Source of the DNA: Armillaria gallica | Lineage: Eukaryota > Basidiomycota > Agaricomycetes > Agaricales > Physalacriaceae | Length of the DNA: 64,000 nucleotides | Assembly: GCA_037576215.1 (NCBI GenBank) | Contig: JBANDB010000003.1 | Span: 7,564,001-7,628,000 of the forward strand | Direction of reading: 5' to 3' | Part shown: piece by piece, positions 1 through 10,689 of the stretch | Position numbering within the stretch: position 1 is the first letter of the stretch | How the letters are laid out: each line of letters opens with the position of its first letter | The notes under the pieces: generated by a model | What the model saw: only the letters and a program-made list of their open reading frames with translations | Database searches by the model: none | Told to the model about the DNA's origin: nothing | Program-made: the position numbers and the translations under genes

Positions 1-125
1 TGCGAGTGCGTCGGCGGGTGCTTTCCGTATCGTACCCGTTCTGGATGACCTTGCACTTGTGCGTCTCTTGCAATTGGGTGTACAGATACATGTGGCTGCC
101 GAGGTAGCTGCCATCGCGGATGATC
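1..125 (+). pseudogene. CXC-type cysteine-rich gene, last-exon remnant (copy a)
   Basis: The window opens inside a near-identical copy of the last exon of the intact cysteine-rich gene at 26447-27144. The reading frame begins C-E-C-V-G-G-C but hits TGA at 46-48, where the intact gene has CGA (Arg). The same TGA occurs in copies c and f. Upstream exons lie outside the window, so the full extent is unknown. It is judged dead because the stop removes the last six-cysteine block. Downstream sequence to about 1620 is shared with 27190-29110. Confidence 0.75.
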
Positions 126-466
126 TCCCTGGACGTCGCACGGTGTTTGACTTTGCCGTTGTAATTTGATGGATAGTGTAAAGGGTGGTGACCTAATTGG
201 ACTTAGGTCACTATAATCTTATCTTATTTCTCTTCTCTAGTATATATAGCCTTCATCTATATATTATGTTTTTTGGTTCTTTACCATCTCGTTCACGTAA
301 CGTAGTCTACCATATACATTTGGTCTACATTACTCGTGTGACGCAAGATATAAGGACTTTTACAGATAGTTACCAATTCAATGTATTTCCCTTCACGATC
401 AATCCACTGAGACACATGGTATCCTATATCGTGTAAAAGAAATTATGCACAGCACAAGAATTGAAT

Positions 467-533
467 CTCTGATCAGTATTCAAACCTGTTTATTTCAGCC
501 CGGAAGCTTGAGACCCTTAGATTACCACCAGAG
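467..533 (-). repeat. tRNA-derived SINE-like head, family 1
   Basis: Read on the minus strand this has a CTCTGGTGGTAA start, a GTTYRAA-type B box and a closing CTGATCAGAG that can pair with the start. Sister copies lie at 10474-10539, 27488-27554 and, on the other strand, 31025-31086. The anticodon stem does not form, so it is not a working tRNA gene. Confidence 0.55.
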
Positions 534-828
534 TGACCATGACTTGATTAACTTAGTATAGACCTCACGACGAAACTGAATCAATTAACAAATTCCTTCC
601 TCCAACTGTTGAGATCTGAGAGATCAAGCTTTACCAAGTGGGGGCCTCGATTTCTACCCGGATTCAAAACGTTTATGACTCAGAACGCGTTTTCGTTTAA
701 CGATGATACACAGAGGAAAAGAGCGGGCGACGACTCGGAGCAAACAAGAATTGCGACAAAAGTCAGATCTTCAGCTTAGCTTCAGGACTCAACCCCACTC
801 AAACAATTGCAACATAATCGACAGAGTT

Positions 829-880
829 TCTGATCGGGATTTGAACCCAAAACCAGATAAAGTTACCGCTAAACTACCAT
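829..880 (-). repeat. tRNA-derived SINE-like head, family 2
   Basis: On the minus strand this has TGGTAGTTTAGCGG (A-box-like), a perfect B box GGTTCAAATCC and the family tail CCGATCAGAAA. Relatives lie at 1048-1108, 12334-12392, 27967-28025, 31975-32030 and 33842-33900. The anticodon arm is missing or degenerate. Confidence 0.55.
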
Positions 881-1047
881 GACACTGACATCGATTCCTT
901 CCATAGCTAGCGCTGAACGACCATTTCACTAGCGAAGGCACCTTGTTGCACTGAATTAACGTATCACCAGGTGTGCGAATTTAAGATGCAATAATCCCCG
1001 ACAGACTGCATTTATCAAAATGAGAAACAAAAAAAGAAATGAAGTCA

Positions 1048-1108
1048 CTCCGATCGGCTCGAACCCAAGTCTTGCGGCCAGATTGATGCTAATCCGCTGG
1101 CCAATGAA
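1048..1108 (-). repeat. tRNA-derived SINE-like head, family 2
   Basis: Minus-strand B box GGTTCGAGCC follows an A-box-like TGGCCAGCGG segment; the copy ends in the family GATCGGAG tail. It is shared with 27967-28025 as part of the larger duplication. Confidence 0.5.
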
Positions 1109-1739
1109 GGCCAAGCACAATACGTGACAGAGAAACGAACCTGACAAACTACATAGCCTGACAGCAAAAGCTGAGTGTGCCGTCTGACCTCCAAGTACGC
1201 ACACATATCGCTGAAGGTAGGAATCGATTCTCTGTATTCACAAGTGCGGCACCGTGGTATCAGGGTGACTATAGTCCTGGTTGGCGTATGTCTGCACTTT
1301 TCAATGGGTCACTAGCGTCAAATGCGGATGATCTGCCCACATCTACGGTGTTCGCTGGTTTGGGGAGGAACAGGCTGAGATGGGCGCACTGCTAGATCAT
1401 GATGAAGCCGTTCATGGCGTCATTGAGAGCACTGAGGGGAAGTATTCTTAGTGTGCCAGGGAATCACCTCCTAGGCAAGGGGGAAATGGTGCAGCTTCGT
1501 TGACGCATTCGAGTGAGATATAGCTCGCAAACTAGGTTTCGTAGATGGAAAGGCGTTATTCAAGTCGACGATGGTAATAAAACACTGAAAATAGTCAGAC
1601 AATGGGGGGGGGGAGGTGACGGCAAAGTCACACACTAGTGCTCTCATGGCCCGTAGGTCTCCTTTCCAGCGCCTTGGTTTGTCCGCTAGCAGATACGGTT
1701 CCTGATGGCATGATTCGAGTGCATAGTTGACTCGGAGCT

Positions 1740-1990
1740 GGGCTGACGTTTTGGGCTCGAAATAGCAGTCACAGGCACCACGTGATTCAGCGCCACTGCC
1801 GAGTCCTCCGAGTCGGTCCGTCGCCCGATGCCATCCTCTCTTCTTGCCATCAAATAAATCTTCGTCAAGTTATATCACCCTTGCGACCAATTTTTTCAAA
1901 GAAAACCCATGAACTTTAACCCAAAGACAGGGTGCTGCATGGACTAGGCAAGAGCTAGGTTGTCCTGAGCAGTAAGTCGACGATGAACAA
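1740..1990 (+). pseudogene. CXC-type gene, promoter and exon-1 relic (copy b)
   Basis: This resembles the promoter (CACGTG box near 1779) and first exon of the gene at 26447, and the matching parts of copies d and f (10690 and 29270/30370). The ATG and reading frame are lost. Similarity fades near 1990, so exons 2 and 3 are missing here. Confidence 0.6.
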
Positions 1991-2109
1991 CCGGATGCTG
2001 GGATAACTCGACGGGGAGGTATTGCTTGAACAGCGAATGACCGGATCCATCTACGCTCGGAATCTTTGTCGAGTATGACAGTCTTGCGCGGCTCACCATC
2101 AACTACCAC

Positions 2110-3507
2110 TTCTTCTTGTCTGATACCCTCTATCCTGCCTCACCTCTCTCATGTCTCCCTGCCCCTGTTGGCACAGCTCATTGTCAGGCTGGTTTTTAAA
2201 GAGAGATGAGGTGAAAGTTTCTCACTATTCCACCTTTTATCAGTAACCTAACGAGCTTCAGTAGACACTCCGGTTTCGCAGAAAGATCATGGGTTGAATG
2301 TGAAGGGAACGAATCATGCGCCCGAGGCTAGATCTCACGGTGGGGATCGAGCTCTACCGTCACCTCGTTCTGAAATGTACTAACCATAAATACAGGGATA
2401 TCTTGCCGTCCTCAATAAGGAGGTTCAAAGGGACTCAAGTCGACCAACCTATCAGCCTGCAAGACGCATTGGCGCCTCTCTCGTTCCTTCATCATTGAAT
2501 GTCGCGCCACATTTTCATCCAAAGATATTTCCGCCGCAATTGTTGACGTGACCCTCCGTTCTATGCAGCTGTAGGCCGGGGGATACTTCTGGCGTACGTG
2601 AACATGTTTTATGTGAAATATTAGTGCTCATCTGGTTTCAGTCATGAGCGGCAGCCTTCAACCCGGCCTATGGAAGGCTCTTTTCATTCGTCTACATTTG
2701 GCCATAGGTGTACACAACAGCGGTGACATCGATGACAGCGCTCTTCCTGAATGCCAGCTTGTGAAATATCACCGCCTATAACTTGATTGATGGGCCAGTT
2801 CCAATGAAGCGCATCCGTGCGGCAGAAGAACCTTTGTTTCTGCCAAGCGTTCGGTGAACTCTACCTGCTAGATACCGATGATAAGTACCGCGGAACAAAG
2901 CCAGTTAACTTCAACAATACGAAGTAAGATGGATTTCCTGCATATAAAACGACGCTGATATTTATATAAAAAGGATACTATCATACTCGGAGTTCAGTCT
3001 GTTGACGATTCACTAGAGGCTGTTCCGTATTCATGGACCCTCACAGCTCGCTTCATAATTTTGATCTGTAACATCCACTTTCGTCTCCGATAGTTGTCAC
3101 CTTCCCTAATCTATTAAGCTTGCAGTTCGCCATTTCTGGTTAACTTCTTTGGAACCGGGAGCAAATGAGCATCTCATTGTTGCCCCCGATGGCATGATGG
3201 GCTGCTTGCCCGCTATGGAGGATACAGCTATGTCATTTCTTTTCCGTGATACGATGGGCGCCAATGAATGAACCCTGGTGAGTCCCTCGTTTGATTCGCG
3301 CGGTTCACCTCACATACTCTCCAGCGACAATCGTGTTCAAATAGGCATTTGGGATTATTTCCATGGGCAAGAAACCTGAACCTGGGGAAGTGAAGCCCAC
3401 CAAGTCTTCTTTCCTCCTTGCAGAAATGGCCTTCACACGTTGAACGAGGTATGCATTCTCCTGCAGCTCCGTGTTAATAATACCCTAGCGTATGTTCCGT
3501 TATCTTA
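2110..3507. other. Region without a recognisable gene
   Basis: No ORF here continues across plausible splice sites or matches a family I recognise. A short minus-strand open frame just before it (about 1980-2130) reads like one exon (VVDGEPRKTVILDKDSE) but has no partner exons that I can see. Nothing else can be supported. Confidence 0.4.
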
Positions 3508-3512
3508 CGGGG

Positions 3513-4038
3513 TGTTAAGAATCAGAGTATCTAGAGTAACACAAGAAGTAATGAATACTCGAGTAAAACCCAATTTGTGAGCGAAGATGTCCGAGAGCGA
3601 GTTCCAACCACCAAGAGGGATCCGATATGGGTGCTACCAAGCGCTAGGCGTAGTTAGTGAGTTTGTCAGCAAGCACTAGGCGTAACTGACGAGGTTTCCA
3701 ACAAGCGCCAGGTGTAGTTGGAAGGCAAACGGAATGGCAAGCACTAGGCGTAACCGATCAGAAATGCTTAGATCACACAGTTAAGTGGACGTTGAAGAGT
3801 AGTAAAATTAGGCTAAGATCCTCTAATACAGTTTATCTACAAGTTTATATACTAAGGGAAGGTTTGAGTCATTATTATTCTACAATGTTCCATAATATTC
3901 TAGTCTTAGTACGAAGAATCAAGAAAGTAACAGAAAGTAATAGAAAATACGAGCGAGTCACTGTTAGGACCGAGAAGGCCGAGTATGGGCATGTGTTGAC
4001 TCATGCACCAAGTTACCGGATACATGAAATCCATAACA
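3513..4038. mobile_element. Solo LTR (retrotransposon long terminal repeat)
   Basis: The 526-bp segment begins TGTTAAGAATC and ends CCATAACA, giving the TGTTA...TAACA termini of an LTR. It is flanked by a perfect 5-bp direct repeat CGGGG (3508-3512 and 4039-4043), the size expected for retroviral-type integration. No internal retrotransposon sequence is adjacent, so it is a solo LTR left by recombination between two LTRs. Copia-type is likely from the termini but is inferred. It contains four short tandem repeats (3637-3763). It ends about 290 bp before the P450 start codon and may affect that promoter. Confidence 0.8.
3637..3763. repeat. Degenerate tandem repeat inside the solo LTR
   Basis: Four copies of a CAAGCRCTAGGCGTARYT-like core recur every 33-37 bp. 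Neighbouring units alternate between GCGCTAGG/GCGCCAGG and GCACTAGG forms. Such repeats are often enhancer-like in LTR promoters; that role is inferred. Confidence 0.7.
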
Positions 4039-4324
4039 CGGGGCCGTTTCGCAGAGCTTTTTTAGTACGATCAATCAAATTACACATCGATAAGGTATCT
4101 TCAAGTAAGTTCACTTCGTACAATCTACTGAATAGGAACAACCTGTAGCTAATTCAAGCGTCCTGAAATAGGTATCCTTGCCGTTTTCTAGGGGTTCTCA
4201 CACCTGTCAGATACGTCGCCAAATTTGAGAACTTCACAATACCCCCAACGGCCAAACGGGTCCATTTATTTAAGGCCGCTTTTAATGGCGTCCTCTCAAT
4301 CACCCTCTGCCCAACCCCTGCGAC

Positions 4325-6703
4325 ATGCAGCCTGCTCTCTATTACTTTATTATCCCTGCGATTGCCTATCTGTTCGTCGCGGTCCCTCTGCGCCTCTGGA
4401 AACGCAGATATGCGATTCGAAAGATTCGCGGACCGCCGTGTCCTTCATTCTTATTAGGTTTGCTCAGAGTGACTCAGCTGTCTAAGCTTTACTCTAAATA
4501 ATAGCTATCAGGTCATGAACACCTCCTTCGTAGTCGCCAGCATGTAGGCGACTTGGAGATGGAATGGTATCAGCAATACGGCGCCGTATATCGCACGGGA
4601 GGGTGCTTCGGGGTCAGAACTTTTGTCTATCTTTGTGCAATGGCTCTGACTTCTATGACAGCAAGACATTTTGTTCGTCGCTGACCCAAAGGCGTTACAG
4701 TACATTTTTCATTCGTCTGGATACCGATTCCCAAAAACAAGAGATATCCTTTTCATCGCAGACGCAGCCATGGGACAAGGCCTAGGTACTGTCGATGGTA
4801 TGCGAACGGGCTCTGTGTTGCCAATGTTCTTTGTCTGATTGAAGCTCTAGGTAGCATCCACCAACGACAGCGGAAAATTCTCGGTCCTGCTTTTGCTGCA
4901 TCCCAGCTGCGACTCTTTCTGAAAGTCTTCCAGGCATCTGCCCTGAAGGTACGGAGGTACACCGGCTTCTACGACATTAGCTCATTTGAACGCTCTAGCT
5001 TATAGAGAAGATTAAAGAGTATGTCGGGGAAGGACAAGAGGTCAACGTCCTTCAATGGACAAGCAAAATCTCCCTAGACATCATAGGCATCAGTGAGGAT
5101 TCATCTAGCACTCGTTGATCTTCAAATTTATTTACAATCGAACCGCTAGCCTCTTTCAGATATAAATTCGATTCCATTAACGATGGACAAACTGAGCTGA
5201 TGGCGGCGCTTGACAGTTTCGGGTAAATATAACCTGCTTCATTTGGGGTATGTCTTACCTACTCATTTTTAGTAGCGGTGAAGCTCGGATATGGCCGAAG
5301 AAACGGGAGCTTTTGTTCATCGCACTCTGGCGCATACTTCCCGGATGGGTTCTTTTCCTTCTCGAGCGGCTGCCTAGCAGAGCTGCTATGCGAATGAAGC
5401 GGTTTAGAGACGTTGTTACGAAAGCATCCCGGCCTATCTTCGAGAAACAACTGATCGAAGTAGCCAATGATCCCAATCCATCTGAGAAGGACATCGTCAA
5501 TGTTCTCGGTATGTGGGACATGTTACACCAATAACAGTCATTTCTCATCATGAACCAGCGATGTCTCATCTCACCAATGATGCGAAGAAGAAGATGAGCG
5601 ACGCAGAAATTGACTCCCAGCTAGCGTAGGCCTCTTCCACCCTCGTCTACTTCATTTATCTGAGTAAGTGGGATAGTACATTCATCCTAGCAGGTCGCGA
5701 CACGACTGCGGGCACTATTGCCTTGCTTCTCTATGAGCTGAGCCGTCATCCTGAGGTTCAAACGAAGGTACGCGAGGAGATATCTATAGCTAAATCCAAG
5801 GCTTCTGGGGCGCTTACTTGGGACGATTATGATGCAATGGCTTGGCTCAACGCTGTTATCAAAGTGCGACATCGTTTTATAATATTGTGAGGTGTAATTG
5901 ACGACGATTGGCCCAATCACAGGAAGTTCTCCGGTACCATCCTCTTGTGTATGGCCTCCTTCGTGAAGCATCTCAGGACGATGTCCTACCGCTAGCTGAA
6001 CCTATCATCACTTCGGATGGCCAATCATGTTCGGAAATCCCTATTTCTAAGGGTCAAGTTATCCTCGCCTCTGTGTACACCTATAATCGGCGAGTTCAGT
6101 CTGATTATATCCAGGGCAGCCTTGTGATTAGTTTTTACTAGCCTTCCATCGGTTTGGGGCGATAATGCTGCAGAATGGAATCCTTCCCGGTTCCTTGAAG
6201 ATCGTAGGATGAAACAGGAATCTCTTGGGGCCTATGCGAATTTGTAAGATCGTGTCTCTGGCGCAAAAGTACTAGACCGCTAATCCCGTCCCTTGATAGG
6301 ATGACTTTCGGTAAGAACAACATGTCTTCGTTTGAGATCCTTTGTTGATTACCTCACAATTTTAACAACAGGCGGTGGTATTCGTGGGTGTATTGGGTGA
6401 GTATTAATGCCTCAGAACCGATGGATCAACCTTAACTTCAACTATCTCGTATCAATAGATGGCGATTCGCGTAAGCATTGACGAACTAACTAATCGATTC
6501 GACCCTCACTACTTAACAGTGTCATGGAGACGCAATCGGTGGTCACAGAACTTCTCAGAAATTTTGAATTCAATATTCCGAAGGGAGCACCGGAGTTGCA
6601 GCATGGTCCCGTAGATCCGACTTTTCTGATCCCCATCGTTCCGGGGAAGGCGGATGAAGGACCGCAGGTACCGCTGCTTGTTACCCCTCTCGAGTCTCAA
6701 TAA
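4325..6703 (+). CDS. Cytochrome P450 monooxygenase, intact, 15 exons
   Basis: Haem-thiolate monooxygenase expected in the endoplasmic reticulum membrane and fed by NADPH-P450 reductase; substrate unknown. Exons: 4325-4457, 4512-4612, 4662-4797, 4851-4948, 5008-5092, 5150-5222, 5273-5508, 5559-5625, 5677-5863, 5923-6089, 6142-6243, 6300-6310, 6372-6396, 6459-6470, 6520-6703 (538 aa). The N-terminus is a hydrophobic anchor (about residues 3-23) followed by basic residues and a proline turn. The I-helix AGRDTT lies near residue 316, the K-helix EVLR at 373-376, and the haem loop FGGGIRGCIG at 465-474 with ligand Cys472. All key motifs are present and no stop interrupts the frame. The start fits because the anchor begins right after it. 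Odd points: two very short exons (11 and 12 nt), one GC donor (6090) and weak donors GTTTGC and GTCAGA. The family looks basidiomycete-specific; I do not assign a CYP number. Confidence 0.9.
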
Positions 6704-7110
6704 GCAGGTCTGACTATTGGGACGCTGGCTCTAATGATACTTTTGACGTATGTTTACCAGAATCGGCATACTATTCCTCCAATGGAGGCAGCCTATAATC
6801 CATCTACAATATCCGCGGGTCTGATACCTGATAACAACGCCAAAAATTAAGGAGCCGAATGATGCTGGAAGGTCATCGAGCCTTGCTTTGTGTAATGCGG
6901 GCCCAATATCTTACAGACGAGACTCGCATATCTAGCAGGGAACCTCTGAAAGGCAAACCTTGAATTTAGACGACTAACGACAAAATTAGAACTCACCCGT
7001 ACCAGAAGAACACAATAAATTCATACCCCAGCACACGGCACGCCATGGCAGGGCTGTGAACCTTGTGCCGGTACCAATCCCAATCCCTGTAGCGGCGGTT
7101 TTACGCCGGT
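6704..7110. other. P450 downstream flank, nothing recognised
   Basis: AT-balanced spacer between the P450 stop codon and the first copy of the duplicated 2.5-kb unit. No ORF or repeat could be supported. Confidence 0.4.
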
Positions 7111-7114
7111 CCCT

Positions 7115-7560
7115 TTACTTGCTATTTTTCGTAGAGCCTGCACTGCTGTTAGTTTGTCCTCCACTACCGGTACCGGGCTTCGGCTTCTGAGCGGCTCCTC
7201 CTCCATTTCCGCTGGAGCCTCCGCTACCGTGAGTCGGGGGTCCACGGGGAACGTATCTATGAGATATTGAATGGGACATCTTGCCAGTGCAGAACTCGCG
7301 TACCCTTGTCCTGACATCGAAGGACTGACCAACATTCAGTACGAGGAAAAACAAAAAAGCGATCAAACCGTGAACCTGGATGTACCTCCACTGCGAAAGA
7401 GACTGTGAGCACCGACCAGAAGATAGGAAATAGGACAGTACATACCGTACAGACGTCTAAATGGCTCGGAAGTACTGGAAAATGCTGAATTGCATGTTTG
7501 CAATGCGTTCTATGGGTGGACGGAAGTAGTAGTAGTATAGTGAAGAAATGCGCATCTCAC
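7115..7560 (-). pseudogene. Small hydrophobic-segment gene of the duplicated unit, copy 1
   Basis: The frame encodes a hydrophobic stretch (IAFLFFLVLNVGQ) then a basic segment and a Gly/Pro/Thr-rich tail, matching copies at 21441 and 23203. Its upstream segment (ATGCAATTC...) runs into TAG where the other copies continue, and a probable GTATGT...CAG intron is present. A TATAAAAGG box precedes it on the minus strand. The family is unknown to me; the hydrophobic stretch could be a signal peptide or membrane segment. Confidence 0.45.
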
Positions 7561-7566
7561 ATGCCG

Positions 7567-7575
7567 CCTTTTATA
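7567..7575 (-). promoter_or_regulatory. TATA box of the duplicated unit, copy 1
   Basis: TATAAAAGG on the minus strand, conserved with its flanks in all three copies (7567, 21906, 23710), at a distance suiting a start site about 30 bp downstream. Confidence 0.6.
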
Positions 7576-7786
7576 CCATAGCATATATTGATGCATATTC
7601 CATTCTTGGCATGCTACGAGTCGGCTGTCATCGCACCGACGTTTCAGTATACGTCAGAATTCCCGGAAATCAAAGAGGAAATCGCTAGCACGTGTAGCAT
7701 GTATTGTCGTTAATGGCACAGAAATCAAAAGGTAAGCTGCCGATCGACCGTTTCGCGTATCATGACCCTAGGAAGGAGCGGGTTAT

Positions 7787-7960
7787 ATGTACCAGAGTAC
7801 GGAGGTAGTCAGGACACAGGAAATATTGATACAGGCATCCTGGTATGCAAACCCCCGTGATGATAACAAGGCGGGATCGCCGGTATGGTTTACTAAGGTG
7901 ACATCGCAACATTATTTGTGGACCATGTTTATTTCCTAGGAGGCGTCGGCTAGTTGGTTG
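7787..7960 (+). pseudogene. Small 55-aa-type ORF, frameshifted copy 1
   Basis: Starts ATG TAC CAG AGT like the open copy at 23915, but a base lost in the GATGATAACAAG segment (GATGATGAACAG in the open copies) shifts the frame. Function unknown. Confidence 0.5.
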
Positions 7961-8399
7961 GAAGAAGCATATTCCTCGGGAGTGTGGACATATCACAGGA
8001 GTCCGGTAGAGGAGCTATAGGGAACGATTGAGGATCTACGGAATGATCGATGAGCCCGTATAAGCGTGCGCATGCTGCAAAGATATGCATATCAGTCTCT
8101 GTACATGATGTTCAGTCAGCTGCCTGACGCGAAAGGCGCGCCTTTGGCTCAATTCTTCAGCGCTCAGCAGTCGATGCCCGAGGTTTGTATCGGCAGTAGC
8201 ATTCGTCCTTTCAGTAGGAATGATTGAGAATGACGGGGCCTCGATTGTTCTCGTAGCAAAACACGCTATCTTAACGGAGGATCACACGGCATTGACATCA
8301 ACAAAACCTTCGGTATTGCACATTGAATGTAATGGGCGTAGCCGATACTCGTACGCGAAATTGTTTGGGGCGTGCATTATGGTGTTTGTTTTAAACCTA

Positions 8400-9160
8400 T
8401 TAAGCTCATTAGAATCGCACGTACACACACTCAAAACGTAAACGTGATACTGACCTTTGTTGAGGATACCCAGCAGATCCTCCGAGCTTCAGCTTCATCT
8501 CTGAAACGCAAACTCCAGCTATTCGCATAGAGGTCTCCTCTCCAAAAAGCACATCTAGGCGACCGTATGTCCCGTGGGCGCCTTGTATCATCAACATCTC
8601 GTTACCCCCATCTTCAACCTACATAGGAATCAAGGTCCGCAAAGTGGAAAAAAACGAGAGTCGACTCGCTAGTCCAACCGCAATAATATCTTCATGAGCT
8701 CCTCGCGAAAGTGTCGTTGTTCTTCGTATCGATCAGCTCTCTGATCCAGGCGTGTTTGGCTCGTCCGGCTCTCCACCTGTGAGATATCGATGGCGGTGGG
8801 TTTATGGACTGCGCGAACCTGAGAAGGAAAGAACGTGGCTACTTGGAGCGTGTGTTTCCCGGCACGGCGGCTTTAAGTCGAAGGATAGGACGATTAGCTG
8901 GAAGCCCCGTCTCAACGGTTCCACAATCCACGGTCATGCAAGCGATGCATTCCCGCATTTTATCCCGGCGGTATACTGCCGTGCTGCTGGCGACAAAAGG
9001 AGAGCGACTTTCGGGATGCCCGTTGCGGTTGGATGCGAACCAGTGGCGAGGCAGGAAGGACGAAGCAAATTATTCTCGAGACAAGAGGTTGTTGTCTGGC
9101 GGCATAGATGAACGTGAACGGTAGAACGGTACCGCAGGCTTCGCTAAGCAAATGGATGCG
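8400..9160 (-). pseudogene. Exon-like remnants of an unrecognised gene in block B, copy 1
   Basis: Minus-strand frames such as RLDVLFGEE...AGVCVSEMKLKL (about 8590-8460) and AGRAKHAWIREL (about 8770-8730) recur at 24340-25030 with mostly synonymous-looking or small changes, and some are bounded by GT/AG. The pieces do not join into one frame in either copy. I do not recognise the family. Confidence 0.4.
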
Positions 9161-9739
9161 ATAGTGAAGCGCTGAGCTATAAACCGAACAACGGCGAAAC
9201 CTCCGAAACCCGCCCTAGAGCACACGGAGGCACCGGACCGTCGGTAGCTCTCTTCACAACCATCATTCGAGCTGTGCCCGCCTCTCGTCCACGTAAGACC
9301 CAGTTGTATCTCGCTAGATATCTGGATTGAGCGTCCAAGTCACACTAGGACTTGGCTAAGGATGGCAGGGACCAGCCGTGGCTAAACTTCGGATACAAGT
9401 CAGAAAAGGAGGTAGTCTGCATTCATACGAAAACTGACCGAGAGGGCACCCCCTTACAATGCTTCAGTTGCAGATAAGCTCAAGTTGCAGTCCGATGATC
9501 AGCGGATTGTGTTATTCGGGACGAGGAAGGATGAGCGATTTGGTCGTCCCCTCTGGTTTTCATCTTGGACGTGTCCTTGTATTCCACTTGTACTCGAATA
9601 TGTTTCGTGCCTCGACTGGGGGTGCTGCGAGATAACAACATCGTGAGTGTGAGGTGCATTATTTGAGGCATTCATCGCATACCGTAGATGGCTGAACCGT
9701 GTTCGTCTGCATGTCCTTTCTCCAGGCCCTTCCGCTCCG

Positions 9740-10325
9740 TTCCTCCTACCGGTGAGGGCGCTGAGTGAGAGACGAGACGAAGTCGGATGCCCGTCCTGAC
9801 CCGTACGACTGTGATATCTGCTGGTGAGTGCCATATTTCCTTGCTCTCAATATAAGTCTCATGTTTCTGTCGCAGGGACTATTCTATGGTCGTCTACTCC
9901 ACCGAACCTCCCCCAGGTGCGTCTGCTCCGGACGTCCAAGGCAGCGAGCAGCACGTATAGAAACTGCGCCCCGATGAGAAGCCCTGCTCGTGCAAAGAAG
10001 GATGTTACCTACAATGGAGTGGTGTTGGGGTATGTGGATGTGATGAAGGCGCGTGTTCTGTTCTCTGCGGGTGCGGGGACAGGTGAGTCGCGTCTTCTTC
10101 TGCCCCTGCTAAAACTGACGTCATCTATTTTTAGAGCCGACGATAGCAATTGCATGAGCCCGTACACTCCTCCACCCGATGCTGACCGAGGCAACACGTC
10201 GTGCGAGTGCGTCGGCGGGTGCTTTCCGTATCGCACCCGTTCTGGATGACCCTGCACTTGCGCGTCTTTTGCAATTGGGTGCACGGATACATGTGACTGC
10301 CGAGGTAGCTGCCATCGTGGATGGT
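9740..10325 (+). pseudogene. CXC-type cysteine-rich gene, dead copy c
   Basis: Covers the end of exon 1, exon 2 and exon 3 of the gene at 26447, with both introns recognisable. Two nonsense changes kill it: TGG to TAG at 9958-9960 in exon 2 and CGA to TGA at 10247-10249 in exon 3. The promoter and most of exon 1 are missing: block B sequence ending ACCGGTGAG (about 9759) joins directly to exon-1 sequence, whereas about 700 bp separates these points in the 25860-26580 copy. It is therefore a deletion derivative. Confidence 0.8.
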
Positions 10326-10473
10326 CTCCCTGGACGTTGCACAGCGTTTAATTTGCCGTTGTAAATTTATGTATAGGTACCCATTCAATGTATTTCCCTT
10401 CAACATCAGTCCACTGAGATACATGGTATGCTATATCATGTAAAAGAAATTATGCACAGCACAAGAATTGAAT

Positions 10474-10539
10474 CTCTGATTAGGATTTGAACCTGTTTAT
10501 CTCAGCCCGGAAGCTTGATACTGTTAGATTACCACCAGA
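10474..10539 (-). repeat. tRNA-derived SINE-like head, family 1
   Basis: Minus-strand CTGGTGGTAATCTAAC head, B-box-like GGTTCAAATCC and closing TAATCAGAG, as in 467-533 and 27488-27554. Confidence 0.5.
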
Positions 10540-10689
10540 ATGGCAGTACGGCAAAGTCACGCACTAGCGCTCTCATGACCTGTAGGTCTCCCTTCCAGCG
10601 CCTTGGTTTGTCCGCTAGCAGATACGTTTCCGGATAGGTATCCACGATTCGAGTGTATAGTTGACTCGGAGCTGGGCTGACGTTTTGGG

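Larger units (their letters stand above)
126..1650. repeat. Segmental duplication block C, partner of 27190-29110
   Basis: This stretch matches 27190-29110 along most of its length: the same TATA-rich segment, the same tRNA-like segments, and the same homopolymer G run (10 G near 1604 here, 12 G near 29107 there). The second copy holds extra sequence, so small insertions or deletions have accumulated. I see no gene here; the short ORFs do not stay open in both copies. Three tRNA-like segments lie inside (467-533, 829-880, 1048-1108). Confidence 0.75.
7230..9800. repeat. Segmental duplication block B, copy 1 (partner 23370-25860)
   Basis: Long stretches match 23370-25860 almost base for base, including the TATA box, the hydrophobic ORF, the small plus-strand ORF and several minus-strand exon-like frames around 8400-9150. 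A third partial copy covers 21570-22640. Copy 1 contains some sequence absent from copy 3 and the reverse, so the copies have diverged by many indels. Confidence 0.8.

Noticed and set aside
1604..1613. Homopolymer G run as a functional element
   Set aside because: Present in both duplicate copies with different length (10 versus 12 G); ordinary slippage explains it.
3637..3763. CRISPR-like array
   Set aside because: Repeat units are degenerate with no unique spacers of uniform length, and they lie inside an LTR of a eukaryotic genome.
8752..9124. Overlapping plus-strand ORFs of 106-119 codons in block B
   Set aside because: They are not kept open in the partner copy at 24900-25230, where indels break them; no motifs.
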